Assembly: GCF_019703325.1 (NCBI RefSeq) | Contig: NZ_AP024819.1 | Span: 682,001-746,000, forward strand | Length of the DNA: 64,000 bases | Source: Helicobacter sp. NHP19-012 | Lineage (GTDB): Bacteria > Campylobacterota > Campylobacteria > Campylobacterales > Helicobacteraceae | Direction of reading: 5' to 3' | Shown here: piece after piece, positions 17,015 through 26,237 of the stretch | Layout: each line of letters begins with the position of its first letter | How positions within the stretch are numbered: the first letter of the stretch is position 1 | Notes under the pieces: model-generated | The model's input: the letters and a program-made list of their open reading frames with translations, nothing else | The model's database searches: none | What the model was told of the DNA's origin: nothing | Made by a program: the position numbers and the translations under genes

Positions 17015-18335
17015 ATGTCATTTTTTAGCCATAAAAAACAGAACAACACAGCTACTCAGGAATTCATCGCTGGGCTTGAGAGACGCAACCACGAATTGGA
17101 TGCCATTTACAACGCTATAGACCGCTCAATGGCAATCATTGAATTTGACACAGATTGTAAGGTCATTACAGCCAATGAGAATTTTTTAAAGCTCATGGGT
17201 TACACTTTGGAGGAGATCAAGGGCAAGCACCATTCTATGTTTTGCGACCAAAAATTGGTGTCTTCACCTCTATATAAACAAGGTTGGGATCAATTAAGAA
17301 GCGGCCAGTTCAAACAGGGGAAGTTTAAGCGCATCGCCAAAGGGGGTAAAGAATTATATTTGGAAGCCACTTATAATCCCGTGTTAGACAATCAAGGTAA
17401 AGTGGTTAAGATCGTTAAAATCGCCACAGACATCACCCAGCGCATTTTAGAATTTAATGATTTGCGCGCCGTCCACAATGCCGCCCTGGCTTCTATGGCT
17501 TTGATTGAGTTTGATACAGAAGGTAGGGTGATCACAGCCAATAAAAACTTCTTAAAAGTTGTGGGTTATAGTTTAGACGAGATTGAAGGTAAGCACCATT
17601 CTATTTTCTGCGATCCCGAGTTTGTCAAAACCCCACAATACACCGAGTTTTGGCAACACTTAAAATCGGGGGAGTTTAAACAAGGAACATTTAAGCGCGT
17701 TACAAAAACGGGCAAGGCAGTTTATTTGGAGGCCAGCTACAATCCCGTTTTTGATAGTGAGGGTAAGATATATAAATTCATTGAAATTTGCCTTGGACAT
17801 AACGGACAAGGAAGAAAAGATTTTAATGACTTTGAGTTTGATTAAGGAAAACCAACAGCTCACCAGCGATGGCAACGACATGATCAAAAAGACCGCAGAC
17901 AATATCCAAAATGTCGCCAGCACCATGAAAAATAATGTGCAACTAGTAGATACCCTAAGTGCACAATCCAACTCCATTTCAAGCATCACCCAAACCATTA
18001 AAGACATTGCCGATCAGATCAACCTATTAGCCCTCAATGCCGCTATTGAAGCTGCGCGGGCGGGTGAGCATGGGCGAGGTTTTGCGGTGGTGGCTGATGA
18101 AGTGAGAAAGCTTGCCGAACGCACCGGCAAATCTGTTACAGAGATTGCAGCGATCATCAGCTCGATTAAAGAGATCACCGCCCAAGTTGTGGTCAACATC
18201 AACACGGGTACGGAAGAAGCAGAAAAAACCGCTGAACTCTCCTATGAAACCCGAGATTTGATAGAAAAAATTAAAGCCGCTAGCGACCGCGTGGCGCAGG
18301 GCATGGGGGTTTCTAGTGCCATCAGTGTTAAATAA
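17015..18335 (+). pseudogene. cytoplasmic PAS-PAS chemoreceptor, frameshifted
   Basis: Frame one (17015-17845) encodes two tandem PAS domains of about 110 residues each. Both hold the near-identical FDT..(K/R)VITAN.NFLK core and GKHHS.FCD, so they are an internal duplication. Frame two (17751-18335) supplies [12 protein letters not shown], a coiled-coil and the highly conserved receptor tip ([20 protein letters not shown]). One extra G near 17783 separates them; removing it gives [11 protein letters not shown], the expected PAS end. The intact product would be about 440 residues without membrane segments, as in energy-sensing receptors of Campylobacter. It may be a real break or a base-call error. 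The ligand is unknown; a flavin or haem in PAS is possible. Confidence 0.82.
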
Positions 18336-18691
18336 ACAAGTTCAAAGGATAACAAAGGATAAAGGATAAATTCTATTTTAATGATCGTTACCTTTTGAAA
18401 GTACCTCCGTCTGCATTTAGTTTTGGATGTGTCTGTGGAGATGATTGCAAAATAGCCTTATAACTTTATGAAGCAACGGAACAAAAATAATGGACCAAGT
18501 TTTAAAGTAAAAGCAAGGTCTTTAGGTATCAGAGTTTCAGGTCACCCAAATTTTATGGTTTTCAAATGTGTTTTAAGATTTGGATAAATGGTATAACCCC
18601 TCATTTCTACTAATGCATCCCTAGACTTGAAGTATTCGCCGTATTTCTTAATTGACTCTTTCAAATTGCTAGTGTGGAGCAGTGCAAATGA
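18336..18691. other. intergenic stretch, possible gene remnant
   Basis: About 350 bases between the PAS receptor and rlmN hold no intact gene. At 18342-18368 the heptad AAGGATA recurs three times. On the minus strand around 18560-18690 a reading such as LKESIKKYGEYFKSRDALVEM looks like a broken protein-coding fragment. I could not assign it to a family. Confidence 0.35.
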
Positions 18692-19759
18692 TTATCTTTG
18701 CTGTTCTCTTAGCTGTCCGCAGGCGGCGCTAATATCTAGCCCCTTAGAGATACGCAGGGTGCATAAAAGCCCCTTTTGGTTTAAAAAGTCCGCAAATTGT
18801 GCGACCTTATCCAAGTCGGGGCGTTCAAACTTCAAGCTCGGGTTAGGGTTGTAGGGGATTAAATTCACCTTGGCTTTAAGCCCGTTTAAAAGCTTTAGCA
18901 ACGCCTTAGCATGTTCGAGCCCATCGTTGCAGTCTTTAATCACCAAGTATTCAAACATGACCCTTTTTCTTGTATCCACGGGGAAGCGTTTAATGGCTTG
19001 GATGAGGGCTTCTAGGTTATAGGTTTTGTTGATGGGCATGAGCTTTGAGCGTAGGGTGTCGTTCACGGCGTGTAAGGATATAGCCAGCTGCACGCCTAAA
19101 TTTAAAGCTCCCAAAGCGTCTATCACAGGCACGACCCCACTTGTGGAAATGGTGATCCGCCTTGTGGAAATATTTAAGCCATGCGGGTCGCTTAAAATCC
19201 CAATCGCCTTCACCACTTCCTTAAAATTATGCAAAGGCTCGCCCATGCCCATGAAGACTAAATTAACCCCCTTTGTGGGCTCTAAATTGTGCTCCCTTTT
19301 TAAGGTTACCACCTGCTCCACAATCTCGCCCGCATTTAAATCCCTCACAAAACCCCCCCTAGCCGTGGCGCAAAACACACACCCCACCTTACACCCGATT
19401 TGCGAGCTTAAACAAAAAGTCAGTTTCTCTTGTGCCAAAATCTGCCCTTCTGTATCTAGTTGTGCGGGCTTCATCACCATAAACACACTTTCAAAGCTAT
19501 GGCTATCGGGGGTTAAGAATAAATACTTTTCGCTTTTATCCTTGCTGCACTCTTTAGCCCCTACACTTAGAGTTTGCACGCAAAAATCCTTTTCCAAACA
19601 CGCCAGAAAAGCTTTAGATAAGTTATGCATTTGCTTAAAATCCGTGGCGTAGCGTTGGTAGAGCCAGCTAAAAACCTGCTTGGCGACGAAGGGCTTAAAA
19701 CCACAAGACAGCGCATGATCTTGCAGTTCTTTTAAAGAAAGATTATAAACAGAGAGCAC
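18692..19759 (-). CDS. rlmN: dual-specificity 23S rRNA/tRNA adenine-2 methyltransferase RlmN
   Basis: RlmN methylates C2 of A2503 in 23S rRNA and A37 in tRNAs by radical SAM chemistry. The 355-residue protein has the cluster motif CKVGCVFCATARGG, the SAM-binding MGMGEPLHN, and conserved TISTSGVVP. A C-terminal Cys in SAACGQL is the methyl-transfer Cys of the family. Full length; no defects seen. Confidence 0.95.
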   Translation of the reverse strand: MLSVYNLSLKELQDHALSCGFKPFVAKQVFSWLYQRYATDFKQMHNLSKAFLACLEKDFCVQTLSVGAKECSKDKSEKYLFLTPDSHSFESVFMVMKPAQLDTEGQILAQEKLTFCLSSQIGCKVGCVFCATARGGFVRDLNAGEIVEQVVTLKREHNLEPTKGVNLVFMGMGEPLHNFKEVVKAIGILSDPHGLNISTRRITISTSGVVPVIDALGALNLGVQLAISLHAVNDTLRSKLMPINKTYNLEALIQAIKRFPVDTRKRVMFEYLVIKDCNDGLEHAKALLKLLNGLKAKVNLIPYNPNPSLKFERPDLDKVAQFADFLNQKGLLCTLRISKGLDISAACGQLREQQR

Positions 19760-19819
19760 TAAAAGCCTTTTTCTCTATTCTTAACAGTCCACAGCTTAAA
19801 CAAGCTTAAAAGACTGTGC

Positions 19820-19825
19820 TATAAT
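19820..19825 (+). promoter_or_regulatory. extended -10 of dcd
   Basis: TGTGCTATAATGG gives an extended -10 with perfect TATAAT, ending 20 bases before the dcd start. A strong GGAGG ribosome site follows at about 19837-19841. Confidence 0.6.
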
Positions 19826-19845
19826 GGGGGTTTTTGGAGGTTCTT

Positions 19846-20406
19846 ATGGGCTTAAAAGCGGACACTTGGATTCAAGAGATGAGCGAACAACACGCCATGA
19901 TCGCCCCTTTTTGCAAACAACAAATCAGCAAGGGCACAATCAGCTATGGCTTAAGCAGTTATGGTTACGACATTAGAGTCGGCACGGAGTTTAAGCTGTT
20001 TAAATCCATGGACACGGGCGTGGTTGATCCTAAAAACTTTAACCCTGCCCTAGTTGAAACCATTTACACGCAAGATTTTATCACAATCCCCCCAAATGCC
20101 TTTGCCCTAGCACACAGCATTGAATACATTAAAATGCCTAAAGATGTGCTTGCCATTTGTCTTGGCAAAAGCACCTACGCGCGCTGCGGGATCATCGTCA
20201 ATGTTACCCCCTTTGAGCCCGAATTTGAGGGGCACATCACCATTGAGATTTCTAACACGACTTCTTTGCCGGCTAAAGTCTATGCTAACGAGGGCATCGC
20301 CCAAGTGGTGTTTTTGCAAGGCGATAGCGTCTGCGCCACCAGCTACAAGGACAAACAAGGCAAATACCAAGGACAGCAAGGCATCACCTTGCCAAAGGTG
20401 CCTTAG
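19846..20406 (+). CDS. dcd: dCTP deaminase
   Basis: Dcd deaminates dCTP to dUTP, feeding dTTP synthesis. The 186-residue protein shows the family's SYGYDIRVG near the N-terminus and the catalytic segment [15 protein letters not shown] with its Glu, preceded by [10 protein letters not shown]. The ATG at 19846 follows GGAGG at proper spacing; an upstream in-frame start at 19834 lacks this. The gene has its own promoter. Confidence 0.94.
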   Translation: MGLKADTWIQEMSEQHAMIAPFCKQQISKGTISYGLSSYGYDIRVGTEFKLFKSMDTGVVDPKNFNPALVETIYTQDFITIPPNAFALAHSIEYIKMPKDVLAICLGKSTYARCGIIVNVTPFEPEFEGHITIEISNTTSLPAKVYANEGIAQVVFLQGDSVCATSYKDKQGKYQGQQGITLPKVP

Positions 20407-20784
20407 GACTATGTGGGCGCAATATTTTCTTAGAAAATCTCTTAAAGGTTTTGGATTAAAAATAGCCAGATTTAAGGATATTTCTTGGCTTTTTGGGTAT
20501 TAAATACACAAAAAAGCGTATTATTTGCAAAAAAAGCCCCTCTAGCTTGACAAAACGGTACATTTATAGTAGAATTGCGCCCGTGTTTTAAGCACCTAGC
20601 AAATAGACTAGAAAGCCTAAACACCGAAAAATCGATAGTCTTCTTAGCTGTTGGAGAAGGCGACCTTTGCTGTTGTTGTTGTTTTGTTGCTTTGCTCTTC
20701 CTTCAAAATTTGGAAACGCCCTAGGTTAATCTCAAGTGGTTAATCTAAAGTTAACCGCTTTGGAGTTGCTAACATCACGCAAGG
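20407..20784. other. intergenic region with a strong promoter and no gene
   Basis: No protein frame is evident in these about 380 bases. A near-consensus promoter lies at 20547-20575 on the plus strand, but the next protein gene (20785-21465) runs on the opposite strand, so this promoter does not obviously serve an adjacent gene. The stretch after it carries a GTTGTTGTTG run and an inverted repeat GTGGTTAA/TTAACCGC around 20736-20760. It is a candidate small-RNA locus. Confidence 0.45.
20547..20575 (+). promoter_or_regulatory. near-consensus sigma-70 promoter
   Basis: TTGACA (20547-20552) is followed after exactly 17 bases by TAGAAT (20570-20575). Such a complete -35/-10 pair is uncommon among the promoters seen in this window; the tRNA operon has the same pair. 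A start near 20582 is predicted. Confidence 0.65.
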
Positions 20785-21465
20785 CTAAAAATGCCAAGCG
20801 TGCGAGATGAAAAACAAAAGATTACGCTCGAAAGGGCTTTTGGGTTCGGGGTTTAAAAACACCTTCATCCCCACCTCTACATCCACAATGTGCCAAGTTA
20901 CAATGGTGCGGAACTGCACCCCGAAAGTCCCCATTGCCCGAAAATACGCCGGCTTGAACGAAAAATCCTTAAACGAGTTCCAAGTGTTTTCAATCAGATC
21001 CGAAACCTTTTGGTTAATCACCCACGAGTTTACCCCAAGTTGCAAGCCAAAAAAGAGAGTCCACGAGTTGATGGGGTTTTGGTTGTAAGACACCATCAAC
21101 TCCCCGCCCACGCCATAGGTGAATAAATTCGCTTGTTTAGAAGTTTGCCCGAGTAAAATATTGCCGTAATCCAAGAAGATATAATAACGGCTGTAAAGCC
21201 ACGAGTTTTTGGGGTTGATCTCATAACCCCAGGTAATGGAAGCCCCCTGCAAGGGCTTATTGGCGTTTAAAGGCTTAAGATAAACCATGCCAATTTCATA
21301 GGCAGAAGACATGTAGCTTAAGTTCTTGGATTTAAGCGGAGTCATTGCCATGAAAAGGACACAAGCGAGGGTGCGCTTCTTATGGATGCTAAAATATTTG
21401 AAAATCCGACATGGCATGCCACATACTAGCATTTTAAAGCCAAAAAACGGGCATGTGTGTTGCAT
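20785..21465 (-). CDS. small Helicobacter outer-membrane beta-barrel protein
   Basis: The protein of up to 226 residues resembles the C-terminal barrel of Helicobacter outer-membrane proteins. It has alternating aromatic beta-strands (WLYSRYYIFLDYGN, LFTYGVGGELMVSYN, TFGVQFRT) and ends in HAWHF with a terminal Phe, the outer-membrane assembly signal. The N-terminus is uncertain. A signal-like hydrophobic stretch (RTLACVLFMAMTPL) follows KYFSIHKK, and no start has a good ribosome site; the true start may be downstream of 21465. It may be a degenerate copy. It has the same general fold as the OMP at 54278-55009. Confidence 0.65.
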   Translation of the reverse strand: MQHTCPFFGFKMLVCGMPCRIFKYFSIHKKRTLACVLFMAMTPLKSKNLSYMSSAYEIGMVYLKPLNANKPLQGASITWGYEINPKNSWLYSRYYIFLDYGNILLGQTSKQANLFTYGVGGELMVSYNQNPINSWTLFFGLQLGVNSWVINQKVSDLIENTWNSFKDFSFKPAYFRAMGTFGVQFRTIVTWHIVDVEVGMKVFLNPEPKSPFERNLLFFISHAWHF

Positions 21466-21554
21466 ATAAGCGTTGTCTAAGTTGTTTAAGATTAAAATTC
21501 CCGTTTATTCTTGTGGGTAATCCACGCTTAAATCTTTGATACAGAAGGACGGCC

Positions 21555-22091
21555 ATGTTAGAAGGTGAAGCTAGGGGCGCGCTTAGCAAATCCGCCAAAA
21601 AAGCGTTGCGCAAAGAAGGGGTTTTGATGGCGAATTTATACGCTAGAGGCATGGAGAACATCCACGCCACTTTTAAAACCAACGAGTTTATCCGCTTTGT
21701 CAAACACAAACCCAACCTAGACTTTATGGTGAAAATCGGGCAAACAAGCTACAATGTTGTGGTGCAGGCCTACCAAAAAGACCCCGTCACCAACGCCTTA
21801 ATCCATGTGGATTTGTTGGTGCTCCAAAAGGGCTTGAAGTCTAAATTCTTAATCCCCGTCAAAACCACAGGCACCCCCGTGGGCTTAAAAAACAAGGGCA
21901 TTTTAATGCTCTCCAAAGCCCGCGTGCAAGTGGAGTGCGTGCCTGAGAATTTGCCCACCCATTTCGAGCTGGATGTGTCCGCCCTAGATGTGGGGGATGC
22001 GATTTTGATCAGGGATTTACAAGTCCCCGCCCATGTTAGGGTACTGGAAAACCCAAATAACGCCGTTGTTGGGGTCATTAAGGCGAAGTAA
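21555..22091 (+). CDS. rplY: 50S ribosomal protein L25/general stress protein Ctc
   Basis: The long (Ctc/TL5) form of L25 binds 5S rRNA. The 178-residue protein shows the N-terminal LEGEARGALSKSAKKALRKEG RNA-binding start and a C-terminal beta domain. AAGGA precedes the ATG. Its stop overlaps the start of pth (TAATG), the same ctc-pth-lptG order as in H. pylori. Confidence 0.93.
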   Translation: MLEGEARGALSKSAKKALRKEGVLMANLYARGMENIHATFKTNEFIRFVKHKPNLDFMVKIGQTSYNVVVQAYQKDPVTNALIHVDLLVLQKGLKSKFLIPVKTTGTPVGLKNKGILMLSKARVQVECVPENLPTHFELDVSALDVGDAILIRDLQVPAHVRVLENPNNAVVGVIKAK

Positions 22092-22633
22092 TGCTCGTGG
22101 TGGGGCTAGGCAATCCCACACCCACCTACGCCCACACCCGCCACAATGTGGGCTTTGATATTTTAGACTTGCTGGCGCAAAGCCTCAATATAAGCTTCAA
22201 ACACTCCAAACTTTATCAAGGCGACTACGCCAAAGTAGGCACAGCCTACCTACTCAAACCCACCACCTACATGAACAACTCCGGGCAAGCTGTGCAAGCC
22301 TTTTTAGCAAGGCACTCTGTAGAGTCCATTTTGGTAGCGCATGACGACTTAGATTTGCCTTTGGGGGCGGTGCGCTTTAAAGCCAAGGGGAGCAGTGGAG
22401 GGCATAATGGGCTCAAGTCCATCATGGCGCATTGCACCCACCCTTTTTATAAAATGAAAATCGGGATCGGGCGGGGCAAGGGTGGAGTCATCAGCCATGT
22501 GCTTGAGCGTTTCAACCAAGAAGAGCAGTTTCTATTAAACGAAATTTTAGAACACGCCAAAGAAGCCCTGCTCTTTTACCTAGAAAAGGGCGATTTTTAC
22601 GCCCTGCAAAACCAATTCACCCGCAGAGCCTAG
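22091..22633 (+). CDS. pth: peptidyl-tRNA hydrolase
   Basis: Pth frees tRNA from peptidyl-tRNA that has dropped off ribosomes. The 180-residue protein has the family's VVGLGNPTPTYAHTRHNVGFD with the catalytic His, TYMNNSGQAV, the catalytic Asp in AHDDLDLPLG, and GSSGGHNGLKSI. It is translationally coupled to rplY and followed after three bases by lptG. Confidence 0.95.
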   Translation: MLVVGLGNPTPTYAHTRHNVGFDILDLLAQSLNISFKHSKLYQGDYAKVGTAYLLKPTTYMNNSGQAVQAFLARHSVESILVAHDDLDLPLGAVRFKAKGSSGGHNGLKSIMAHCTHPFYKMKIGIGRGKGGVISHVLERFNQEEQFLLNEILEHAKEALLFYLEKGDFYALQNQFTRRA

Positions 22634-22636
22634 CCC

Positions 22637-23704
22637 ATGCGCTTGTGGGTGTTTGTCGGCTCTTACTACCTCAAATATTTTTGCATCATTCTATGCGCCC
22701 TTGAGTTCTTTTTTATCGGCATTGACAGCCTGCAATACGCCGAGAAATTCCCCACTGCCGCTAACTTGCTCTTGCTCTTTTTTGTCTATGACGGACTTTA
22801 CGCGCTCAATTACACCCTGCCCCTCTCCCTGCTCTTAGCCCTTGTGCTCTTTTACACCGCCTTCATCCACTCCAACCAATACACCGCCCTGCTCTCCATC
22901 GGCTACTCTATCAAGCAAATCCTAAGACCCATGCTTGCCATCAACGCCCTCTTCATCGTCATTTTCGTGGGATTGAGTGCCACGCCCTTTGTCTATATGC
23001 AAGAAAAAGCCGAAGCCATCATTTATAAAGACAATGCGGGCAACATCTCCCAAAATCTCTTGGTGAAATACAACAACGACTATGTCTATTTTGGTAAAAT
23101 CAACCCCCTGCTGCAAAGCGCGAGCAATGTGAAAATTTTCACATTGCAGAACAAGCAACTCAAAACCTTTGCCCAAGCCCCGAGTGCCAACTTTGAAGGC
23201 AAGTTTTGGGTGTTGCACGGCGTGCGCTTTTTAACTTTGCCCACCCCCTTTGTGCTCGGGCCCAAGGGGCTTAAGGTACAAAAACTGCCTGTGCTAAAGA
23301 CGCTTAAGGGCTTTCGTCCCAAAGTGCTCGACACGATTTATCAAAACAAGCCCGCCGTGTCCATCACGGACGCACTGCGCTCCTTGCATGTGCTCTATCG
23401 CCAAAAGGCGGATACCAAGAAAATACGGGGCTTCTTGTATGTGTCGATCCTACTGCCCTTTTTTGTGCCCCTCACGGCGATCCTCATCGCCTACCACACG
23501 CCCAAACTCGCCCGCTATGAAAACCTCGCCCTGCTGAGTTTAAAATTCATTTTGCTCTCGCTGGTGCTGTGGGGGCTATTCTTTGCTATGGGCAAGTTTA
23601 GCATTTCGGGGGTGTTCTTGCCTGAAGTGGGGGTGTTAGGGCCTTTTTTAACCCTAGCGGTGATTGCTCTGCGCTACTACAAACGCTTGGACGCTAAGCT
23701 TTAA
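22637..23704 (+). CDS. LptF/LptG family LPS-export permease
   Basis: The 355-residue protein has the YjgP/YjgQ layout: three N-terminal membrane helices (residues 1-120), a periplasmic jellyroll (about 125-255), and three C-terminal helices (about 260-350). It is a membrane half of the ABC machine that lifts LPS towards LptC and LptA. It follows pth, as its H. pylori counterpart does. Whether it is LptF or LptG cannot be told confidently by eye. Its end overlaps trpA by 11 bases, convergently. Confidence 0.85.
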   Translation: MRLWVFVGSYYLKYFCIILCALEFFFIGIDSLQYAEKFPTAANLLLLFFVYDGLYALNYTLPLSLLLALVLFYTAFIHSNQYTALLSIGYSIKQILRPMLAINALFIVIFVGLSATPFVYMQEKAEAIIYKDNAGNISQNLLVKYNNDYVYFGKINPLLQSASNVKIFTLQNKQLKTFAQAPSANFEGKFWVLHGVRFLTLPTPFVLGPKGLKVQKLPVLKTLKGFRPKVLDTIYQNKPAVSITDALRSLHVLYRQKADTKKIRGFLYVSILLPFFVPLTAILIAYHTPKLARYENLALLSLKFILLSLVLWGLFFAMGKFSISGVFLPEVGVLGPFLTLAVIALRYYKRLDAKL

Positions 23705-24470
23705 AGCCCTGCACAAAGTCTTTTAACTTGGCGTGCATTTGGGGGGGGTTGTTTAAATTCTGCTCTAGGATTTTCACCACCGCCGAGCCGCAAATGACCC
23801 CATTTGCCCCCATGTCTTGGGCTTCTTTGGCGTGGGCGGGCTTAGAAATGCCAAAGCCTAGCAAACAAGGCACATTTTTAACGCTCTTAAGCTGAGAGAT
23901 CACGCCCTTAGCGTTTGTGCCCAAACTCTCGCTTGCCCCCGTAACGCCCGCGCGTGCCAACACATAGACATAGGCGTTGGTAAGATTGGCGATTTGCTCT
24001 AAATCCTTATGGCTTGTGTGCGGGGCGGCGATGAAAATGGGGGCAATGTTATGCGCCCTCGCGCTTGTTACAAAAGGCGCGCTCTCTACTAAGGGTAAAT
24101 CGGCGACCAAGACACTAGCTACCCCGCAATCTGCGCATTTGGGGTAAAAACTCTCTATGCCATAGCGGTGGATTAAGTTCGCATACAGCAAGAGCCCGAT
24201 GGGCGTTTGTGGGCTGTAGGCGTGTATTTGCGCCAAGAGCTCAAAGTTTTTTTGCATGCACGCCCCAGCCTTTAAAGCGCGCAAGTGGCTTGCTTGTATC
24301 GCCACGCCATCGGCCATAGGATCGCTAAAGGCAAAGCCTAGCTCTAAAGCGTCTGCCCCTGCGTCTATGAGCGTTTTAACGATGTTTAAACTCTCTTCAT
24401 GGGAAGGATCGCCCAGCACCACAAAAGGAACAAAAACCCCATTTTTTTGAAACACGCTTAAATAGTCCAT
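23694..24470 (-). CDS. trpA: tryptophan synthase, alpha subunit
   Basis: TrpA cleaves indole-3-glycerol phosphate to indole for the beta subunit. The 258-residue TIM-barrel protein keeps the catalytic Glu and Asp in ALELGFAFSDPMADG and the phosphate-binding GFGISKPAHA and ANGVICGSA. It stands alone here, without trpB beside it, unlike the usual trp operon. That suggests the operon has been split, or that its mates lie elsewhere. Confidence 0.94.
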   Translation of the reverse strand: MDYLSVFQKNGVFVPFVVLGDPSHEESLNIVKTLIDAGADALELGFAFSDPMADGVAIQASHLRALKAGACMQKNFELLAQIHAYSPQTPIGLLLYANLIHRYGIESFYPKCADCGVASVLVADLPLVESAPFVTSARAHNIAPIFIAAPHTSHKDLEQIANLTNAYVYVLARAGVTGASESLGTNAKGVISQLKSVKNVPCLLGFGISKPAHAKEAQDMGANGVICGSAVVKILEQNLNNPPQMHAKLKDFVQGFKA

Positions 24471-24527
24471 GGGGTCTAGATCGGCAAGGGGCGTAAATTT
24501 ATAAGATTTTTGGGTTAAAATAAGGGC

Positions 24528-25028
24528 ATGTTTTGGTTGTTTTTAGTGTTTTTGGTGTTGTTTAGCGGGTGCGAAGAGAGGCTAGATACAGCTTACATGC
24601 CCAATTACATTGAAGAAAAGCGCACGCAGGCGACCAGAAAGGGCGAAATCATTAAAGACCTGCGCCCCGTGGCAAGCGTCTTCATCACGCATTTAAACGA
24701 CGTGGACCCTGTAACATACCACCAACGAGAGTTTTTCTTTGTGGAGCTGTTTGCCCAAGATAAGAGCGTGTATGAAAACGGGGGCATTAGCTATGTATTG
24801 CATGGCTCTAACAAAAAAGAATACACGCCCATGTGGGTGCGCCCCATTGACAAGGACGAATACGACAAAATCCTCTACACCACGAACAAATACGCAAGGG
24901 GCTATTTACTCGCTTTTAAAAAGCTCGATTACATCTCAGAGCAGGACGCTAAAATGGACATGGAGATAGACGGGCTTGGCGAAATGCACTTTAATTTTGC
25001 CACCCAAGTGCCTTTGCCTAAGTTTTAA
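24528..25028 (+). CDS. putative lipoprotein of unknown function
   Basis: The 166-residue protein has a lipoprotein signal (FLVFLVLFSGC, lipidated Cys about residue 15) and a mixed, acidic mature domain (PVASVFITHLNDVDP, REFFFVELFAQD) without a motif I recognise. It lies divergently from trpA and directly upstream of the nusA promoter. I cannot infer a function; outer- or inner-membrane anchoring in the periplasm is likely. Confidence 0.72.
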   Translation: MFWLFLVFLVLFSGCEERLDTAYMPNYIEEKRTQATRKGEIIKDLRPVASVFITHLNDVDPVTYHQREFFFVELFAQDKSVYENGGISYVLHGSNKKEYTPMWVRPIDKDEYDKILYTTNKYARGYLLAFKKLDYISEQDAKMDMEIDGLGEMHFNFATQVPLPKF

Positions 25029-25041
25029 AAAGAAATTTTGC

Positions 25042-25047
25042 TATAAT
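25042..25047 (+). promoter_or_regulatory. extended -10 of nusA
   Basis: TTTTGCTATAATGCC carries TGC plus a perfect TATAAT, 38 bases upstream of the nusA start at 25086. Confidence 0.6.
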
Positions 25048-25085
25048 GCCACTTTACCCCCGATTTAAATCACCCAAGGATGTTT

Positions 25086-26225
25086 ATGGAGAAAATACTA
25101 GACATAGTCGAGCTGATTGCCTATGAAAAGGGCTTAAGCTTAGACACAATTAAAGATGTCGTCAAAAACAGCATTTTAAAAGTCGCCAAAGAGTGCTTGG
25201 ACGCACAGGCGCATTTTGTCATTGACGACTCTAACAAGGATTTAACGCTCTTGCATGTGGTGCAGGTGTGCGCCGATGATGACCCGAGGCTAGAGACCGA
25301 TCCTAAAAACACGCTTGCCCTAAGCCAAGCGCACAAGAGCGACCCGACTTTAAAGCCTGATGATTTGTTGCACTATGAAATCAGTCTAAAAGACATGAAG
25401 AGGGGAGCAGTCAATGCCCTATTTAAAGACCTAGAGTTCAACATACAAAAGAGCCTAGAAGACCAATACTTCCAAAAATACAAGGCGATGCTCAACACCA
25501 TTGTAAGCGGGGTCGTGCTGGATGTGGATAGCGAGCAAAACACCTACATAGAGATAGACGGCTTACAGGCGATTTTGGCCCTGAAAAACCGCATTAAGGG
25601 GGAGAGTTTTAAGGTGGGCGATAGTGTGCGGGCGGTGTTAAAACATGTGCGCTTTAGTAAACAGGGCTTGATCTTAGAGCTTTCGCGCACCACGCCCAAA
25701 TTCTTAGAAGCCTTGCTGCACCTAGAAGTGCCTGAGATCGCCGATGAAGAGATAGAGATCATGGGGATTGCGCGTATTCCCGGGGATCGGGCAAAGCTTG
25801 CCCTACGCTCCCACAACAACCAAATAGACCCAATCGGTGCGACCGTGGGGGTGAAGGGGGTGAGGATCAACGCCATCAGCAAGGAACTTTGCAACGAGAG
25901 TATTGACTGCGTGCATTACAATGAAATCCCAGAAATGTATATCGCCAATGCCCTCTCTCCTGCCCAAATCATTAAGATCAAACTGAGTGAAACCGAAGAG
26001 GGCAAGAAAAACGCTCAAGTTACCCTCTATGGCGATCAAAAGAGCAAGGCGATTGGGCGCAATGGGGTGAATGTGCGCTTGGCATGCATGCTCACAGGTT
26101 TTGATATAGATTTTGAAGTGCTTGAGCCCAAAGAGAACGCGCCTAGAGTACCCGAAAAAGTGGGCCTTAGCATGCTTGAATCGCTCTTTAGTAAAAAACC
26201 CACCTCCGAAACCCCCAACAACTAA
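25086..26225 (+). CDS. nusA: transcription termination/antitermination factor NusA
   Basis: NusA binds RNA polymerase and nascent RNA and controls pausing, termination and antitermination. The 379-residue protein has an N-terminal polymerase-binding domain, an S1 domain around residues 140-200 (VVSGVVLDVDSEQNTYIEI) and two KH domains, with the GATVGVKGVRINAI and KSKAIGRNGVNVRLA motifs. There is no extra C-terminal repeat, normal for this group. The second ATG (25086) has AAGG at better spacing than the first (25080), so I start there. Confidence 0.93.
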   Translation: MEKILDIVELIAYEKGLSLDTIKDVVKNSILKVAKECLDAQAHFVIDDSNKDLTLLHVVQVCADDDPRLETDPKNTLALSQAHKSDPTLKPDDLLHYEISLKDMKRGAVNALFKDLEFNIQKSLEDQYFQKYKAMLNTIVSGVVLDVDSEQNTYIEIDGLQAILALKNRIKGESFKVGDSVRAVLKHVRFSKQGLILELSRTTPKFLEALLHLEVPEIADEEIEIMGIARIPGDRAKLALRSHNNQIDPIGATVGVKGVRINAISKELCNESIDCVHYNEIPEMYIANALSPAQIIKIKLSETEEGKKNAQVTLYGDQKSKAIGRNGVNVRLACMLTGFDIDFEVLEPKENAPRVPEKVGLSMLESLFSKKPTSETPNN

Positions 26226-26237
26226 CCCCCTTACCAA

